Shown: positions 6,085-9,079 of the stretch, one piece after another | Position numbering within the stretch: the stretch's first letter is position 1 | Layout: each line of letters starts with the position of its first letter | Origin: Bordetella parapertussis | GTDB lineage: Bacteria; Pseudomonadota; Gammaproteobacteria; Burkholderiales; Burkholderiaceae_B | DNA length: 9,079 nt | NCBI GenBank assembly: GCA_945869355.1 | Contig: CAMBPA010000036.1 | Coordinates: forward strand, 1-9,079 | Direction: 5' to 3' | Made by a program: the position numbers and the translations under genes | The notes under the pieces: generated by a model | Database searches by the model: none | Seen by the model: only the letters and a program-made list of their open reading frames with translations | Told to the model about the DNA's origin: nothing

Positions 6085-7409
6085 TCAAGCGGCGTATTGC
6101 CATCTGGTTGTGTGGCGCCCTGAGCCTTTTTGGGGGCGCGGCTGCGGCGTTTGCCAATCCCGAAGATATCGCTGCCCGGCAGACGCAAGCGCAGCGTCAG
6201 AGGGAGGATTTGCACGGGCGTATTCAGGCTGTGCAAAAAGAGCTCGACATCCGCGAGGCTGATCGCAAGGAAGCTGCAGATGCGCTGAAGGTGTCTGAAA
6301 CCGCGATCTCCCAGACCTCACGGCGGATCGTTGAGCTTGCGGCCGATCTTAAAAAAGCCCATACCGAGCTAGAGAGTTTGCAACGTCAAATTACGCGTCA
6401 GCAGTACACCCTAAGTGTGCGACGCGACGAGCTGTCCGATCAGTTACGTAAGCAGTATTCAAGCGGCTTGTCACCGTGGTCCGCCCTGCTGTCGGGTGAC
6501 GACCCTCAAGAACTCGGGCGTAATTTAGCCTACCTGGACTACGTCTCGAAGGCGCGTGCTGATGCAGTGACAGCGCTCAAGAAGGACATCGATCGTTTAG
6601 CTCAGCTCGAAGCGCAGGCAGACGCCCGTCAAAAAGATGTTGCGCGGCTCGTGAGTGAAACCACGCAACAAAAGGAGGCGCTTGAGGCGCAAAAAAAGGA
6701 GCGCGCGACCGTTCTTGCCCGTATCGAAGGGCAAATGCAAGCCCAGCGTGCCGAAGCGACGCGGCTCGGAGAGGATGAAAAGCGTTTGGCCGGTTTAATT
6801 TCAGATCTGGACGGACAGCTTAAGGCTGCCCAGCAGTCGGCGGCTGAGGCTGAGCGTCGTGCACAAGAGGCGCGCAAACTTGAGTTGGCCCGCAAGGAGC
6901 AGGCGCAGCGCGCAGCGGAGGCAGATAAGCGCCGTCAGGCTGCCGAACAGGCGGCTGAGCAAGCGGCTCAAGCCGGACGCTCGACCCAAGCCGATCCAGA
7001 GACGGCATCCCTCGCTGCGGGTAAGGGATTGCCAAAGAGTGTGCGCTGGCCAATCCGTGGGACCGTGATGGCTCGGTTTGGGACAGATCGTCCCGAAGGT
7101 GGCGTTTGGCGTGGCATTTTGGTGCGTGCCGATGCTGGGGCGGCGGTGCAGGTCGTCGGGGCCGGCACCGTGGTGTATTCAAACTGGCTCAGAGGCTTTG
7201 GTAATCTTTTGATCGTGGATCATGGGCGAGAGTATCTCAGCGTCTATGCCTATAACCAAAGCTTGCTTAAGCAGGTGGGCGATACGGTTCGTGCCGGGGA
7301 GACGGTTGCCTTGGCGGGAAGTACGGGTGGGCAAGTGGATTCGGCCCTATACTTCGAGATCAGACACCGTGGTGCCGCCGTCGATCCGACAGCCTATCTG
7401 GCGCGATGA
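6081..7409 (+). CDS. envC: Murein hydrolase activator EnvC (degenerate LytM/M23 domain)
   Basis: A 442-residue periplasmic protein. It has a signal peptide (KRR, then a hydrophobic stretch, likely cut after AFA at residue 26), a long coiled coil (about 28-300) and a C-terminal M23/LytM domain (about 320-442). The zinc ligands of active M23 enzymes are gone. The HxGxD position reads WRGIL (W343, L347) and the HxH position reads A422-L-Y424. The sequence keeps the EnvC-specific YAYNQS (389-394) and ends in ALYFEIR...AVDPTAYL. EnvC acts with FtsEX at the division site to switch on N-acetylmuramoyl-L-alanine amidases such as AmiB. An Ala/Glu/Arg/Gln-rich stretch (about 254-299) before the LytM domain may hold the inhibitory arm seen in E. 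coli EnvC. It starts at GTG 6081 within the end of gpmA. Confidence 0.93.
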   Translation: MIKRRIAIWLCGALSLFGGAAAAFANPEDIAARQTQAQRQREDLHGRIQAVQKELDIREADRKEAADALKVSETAISQTSRRIVELAADLKKAHTELESLQRQITRQQYTLSVRRDELSDQLRKQYSSGLSPWSALLSGDDPQELGRNLAYLDYVSKARADAVTALKKDIDRLAQLEAQADARQKDVARLVSETTQQKEALEAQKKERATVLARIEGQMQAQRAEATRLGEDEKRLAGLISDLDGQLKAAQQSAAEAERRAQEARKLELARKEQAQRAAEADKRRQAAEQAAEQAAQAGRSTQADPETASLAAGKGLPKSVRWPIRGTVMARFGTDRPEGGVWRGILVRADAGAAVQVVGAGTVVYSNWLRGFGNLLIVDHGREYLSVYAYNQSLLKQVGDTVRAGETVALAGSTGGQVDSALYFEIRHRGAAVDPTAYLAR

Positions 7410-7452
7410 TTTTTATTGTTGCCTAGTTTTCCGCGTTAACGACCTTGAATTC

Positions 7453-7456
7453 AGGA
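7453..7456 (+). promoter_or_regulatory. Ribosome binding site of the S41 protease gene
   Basis: AGGA lies 6 bases before the ATG at 7463. It abuts the alternative ATG at 7457 directly and lies downstream of the in-frame TTG at 7445, so it favours 7463 as the start. Confidence 0.65.
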
Positions 7457-7462
7457 ATGTGC

Positions 7463-8872
7463 ATGGGCACTCGCAAATTACGTAGTTTTGGTTTGGTTTC
7501 TGCCGGCATTGTGGCCGGGGTGCTGTTGAGCCTAGGCATCAGCGCTGTCGCACAGCGCGGTTCGCCTTTGCCGCTGGACGAGCTACGCCAATTTTCAAGT
7601 GTGTTCTCGGCTATCAAAAATAATTATGTTGAGGCCGTCGACGATAAAAAATTAATCAGCGGCGCGATTGCCGGGATGTTGGCGGATCTCGACCCGCACT
7701 CCGCTTATTTGGATGCCGACGCGTTTAAAGAAATGCAAAGCTCGACGCAAGGCGAGTTTGGTGGCTTGGGGCTTGAGGTGGGTACGGAAGACGGGATGGT
7801 CAAGGTGATCTCGCCGATTGAAGACACGCCTGCGGCACGCGCGGGCATTCGTGCCGGAGATTTGATTTCAAAAATCGATGACACTTCCACGAAGGGCCTG
7901 TCCTTAACGGATGCGGTCAAGATGATGCGCGGCCCCGTGAAAACGCCGATTAGCTTGACGATTATTCGTCAAGGTCAGGCGCAGCCACTCGTCATCAAGA
8001 TTGTGCGTGACACGATTCGCGTGCGCAGCGTACGCAGCAAAATGCTGGATGGCAATATTGGGTATGTACGAATCGCACAGTTTCAGGAAAAAACGGGTGT
8101 TGATCTTGTGCGGCATTTAATAGAGCTCGGTGCAAAAGGTGCCCCGCGCGCTTTGATTCTTGATCTGCGTAACGATCCGGGCGGATTGTTAAGCGGCGCC
8201 ATTGGCGTGTCTGCCGCTTTCCTCAAGCCAAATACGCTTGTGGTGTCGACCGACGGACGTGCGCCAGATGCCAAGCAGAAGTACTTGTCTAACCCCTCTG
8301 ACTACGCACGCGGCGAATCCGATTACTTGCGTGGTTTGCCTGCATGGGCCAAGACAGTGCCGATGGTGGTGTTGGTAAACGTCGGCTCTGCCTCAGCCTC
8401 GGAAATTGTTGCGGGCGCTTTGCAAGATCACAAGCGCGCCACCATTATGGGTAATCGTACGTTTGGCAAGGGCTCTGTCCAGGTGATTCTGCCCATCTCC
8501 GATAGCACGGCGATCAAGCTCACAACATCGCGTTACTTCACACCGAATGGTCGCTCGATTCAGGCCACGGGTATTAGTCCAGACATCGTGGTGGCCGACA
8601 CGGCTGAGGGCGACCTGTTCAAGCTGCCGCGCGAAGCTGATTTGCAGCGTCACTTGAGCAACCGCCAGACGCCGGAAGAGCAGGCGAAGGCCAAGGAAGA
8701 CGAAACCCCTCTCGCGGATACGAATAAGACGTTTCAGTTTGGGTCGCCAGAAGACTTCCAATTACAGCAGGCTGTGAACTTCCTTGACGGCAAGCCGATT
8801 CAGAAAGCGGTGCCTGCACCAAAGAGTGCGAAGACAGGTGCTGCGGCTGAGGGCTCCTCGGCCAAGAAATGA
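7463..8872 (+). CDS. S41 family C-terminal processing protease (CtpA type)
   Basis: A 469-residue carboxy-terminal processing protease. An N-terminal signal or signal-anchor (about residues 8-30, ending near AVAQ) sends it to the periplasm. A PDZ domain (about 95-180) begins near [12 protein letters not shown] and includes [17 protein letters not shown]. The S41 catalytic core follows. [11 protein letters not shown] comes before SASASE with the nucleophile S311, and FGKGSVQ carries the general base K336 and the supporting Q340. This is the Ser-Lys-Gln arrangement of CtpA/CtpB enzymes, intact here. The tail after about residue 385 is hydrophilic and ends in an Ala/Lys/Ser-rich stretch. Relatives degrade or trim periplasmic proteins, including peptidoglycan hydrolases. 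It follows envC by 53 bases and overlaps the next gene by 4 bases (ATGA). Confidence 0.95.
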   Translation: MGTRKLRSFGLVSAGIVAGVLLSLGISAVAQRGSPLPLDELRQFSSVFSAIKNNYVEAVDDKKLISGAIAGMLADLDPHSAYLDADAFKEMQSSTQGEFGGLGLEVGTEDGMVKVISPIEDTPAARAGIRAGDLISKIDDTSTKGLSLTDAVKMMRGPVKTPISLTIIRQGQAQPLVIKIVRDTIRVRSVRSKMLDGNIGYVRIAQFQEKTGVDLVRHLIELGAKGAPRALILDLRNDPGGLLSGAIGVSAAFLKPNTLVVSTDGRAPDAKQKYLSNPSDYARGESDYLRGLPAWAKTVPMVVLVNVGSASASEIVAGALQDHKRATIMGNRTFGKGSVQVILPISDSTAIKLTTSRYFTPNGRSIQATGISPDIVVADTAEGDLFKLPREADLQRHLSNRQTPEEQAKAKEDETPLADTNKTFQFGSPEDFQLQQAVNFLDGKPIQKAVPAPKSAKTGAAAEGSSAKK

Positions 8873-9079
8873 ACGACGCACAGCTGCTGAGATATGCCCG
8901 GCACATCTTGTTGGATGAGTTGGGCATAGAAGGCCAGGAGAAGCTTCTTGCGGCACGGGTGTTGATCGTAGGTGCCGGAGGCCTAGGCTCGCCCGCTGCG
9001 ATGTATCTTGCCTCCGCGGGTGTCGGGACGATTATTCTGGCCGATCACGATGTGGTGGAGATCAGTAATCTGCAGAGGC
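8869..9079 (+). CDS. MoeB/ThiF-family adenylyltransferase (5' part, cut by window edge)
   Basis: An ATG overlapping the protease stop opens a frame of 70 codons to the window edge. It begins with the family N-terminus [21 protein letters not shown] (residues 6-26, with a break only at the window end). The nucleotide-binding glycine loop VGAGGLGSP (34-42) comes next, then [14 protein letters not shown] (57-70), holding the ATP-ribose aspartate and the conserved asparagine-leucine-glutamine-arginine. These E1-like enzymes adenylate the C-terminal glycine of a small sulfur carrier: MoaD for molybdopterin or ThiS for thiamine. The opening resembles MoeB/HesA members most, but the cysteine motifs that would separate MoeB from ThiF lie beyond the window. 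It is cotranscribed with the protease. Confidence 0.92.
   Translation, partial: MNDAQLLRYARHILLDELGIEGQEKLLAARVLIVGAGGLGSPAAMYLASAGVGTIILADHDVVEISNLQR

Overview
This window looks like a chromosomal segment of a betaproteobacterium of the Burkholderiales, most likely an Alcaligenaceae/Bordetella-like lineage. The reasons are moderate-to-high GC, a Bug-type (TctC) periplasmic receptor, and the gene set and order. It is a compact housekeeping region. I see no insertion sequence, phage gene, CRISPR array, tRNA or rRNA, and no gene-free stretch longer than about 110 bases.

Left part (1-1866): a BioC-like SAM methyltransferase, cut by the left edge, is read leftwards. Diverging from it are a ComF-family phosphoribosyltransferase and trmL (tRNA 2'-O-methyltransferase). 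TrmL may be made from a leaderless mRNA.

Middle part (1884-5224), all on the minus strand and probably one operon. In transcription order it holds a membrane-anchored rhodanese (yibN-like), grxC (glutaredoxin 3), secB (export chaperone), gpsA (glycerol-3-phosphate dehydrogenase) and a TctC/Bug solute-binding protein. The last two are only 4 bases apart. The operon converges on trmL.

Right part (5332-9079), plus strand: gpmA (2,3-bisphosphoglycerate-dependent phosphoglycerate mutase), envC (amidase activator with a dead LytM domain), a ctpA-type S41 protease and the start of a MoeB/ThiF-type E1-like enzyme cut by the right edge. Two of the three junctions overlap by 4 bases, so this looks like a second operon. 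The two operons diverge from about 107 bases that hold two promoter-like elements with overlapping -10 boxes.

The arrangement mirrors the E. coli region trmL - cysE - gpsA - secB - grxC - yibN - gpmM - envC. Here a Bug receptor sits in the cysE position and the unrelated gpmA sits in the gpmM position. Functionally the block mixes envelope work (SecB export, phospholipid precursor, EnvC and a Ctp protease in peptidoglycan remodelling) with thiol/sulfur chemistry (rhodanese, glutaredoxin, MoeB-like). I found no convincing novel system. The most interesting points are the two locus substitutions, the shared divergent promoter, the possible leaderless trmL and a hairpin between grxC and secB.
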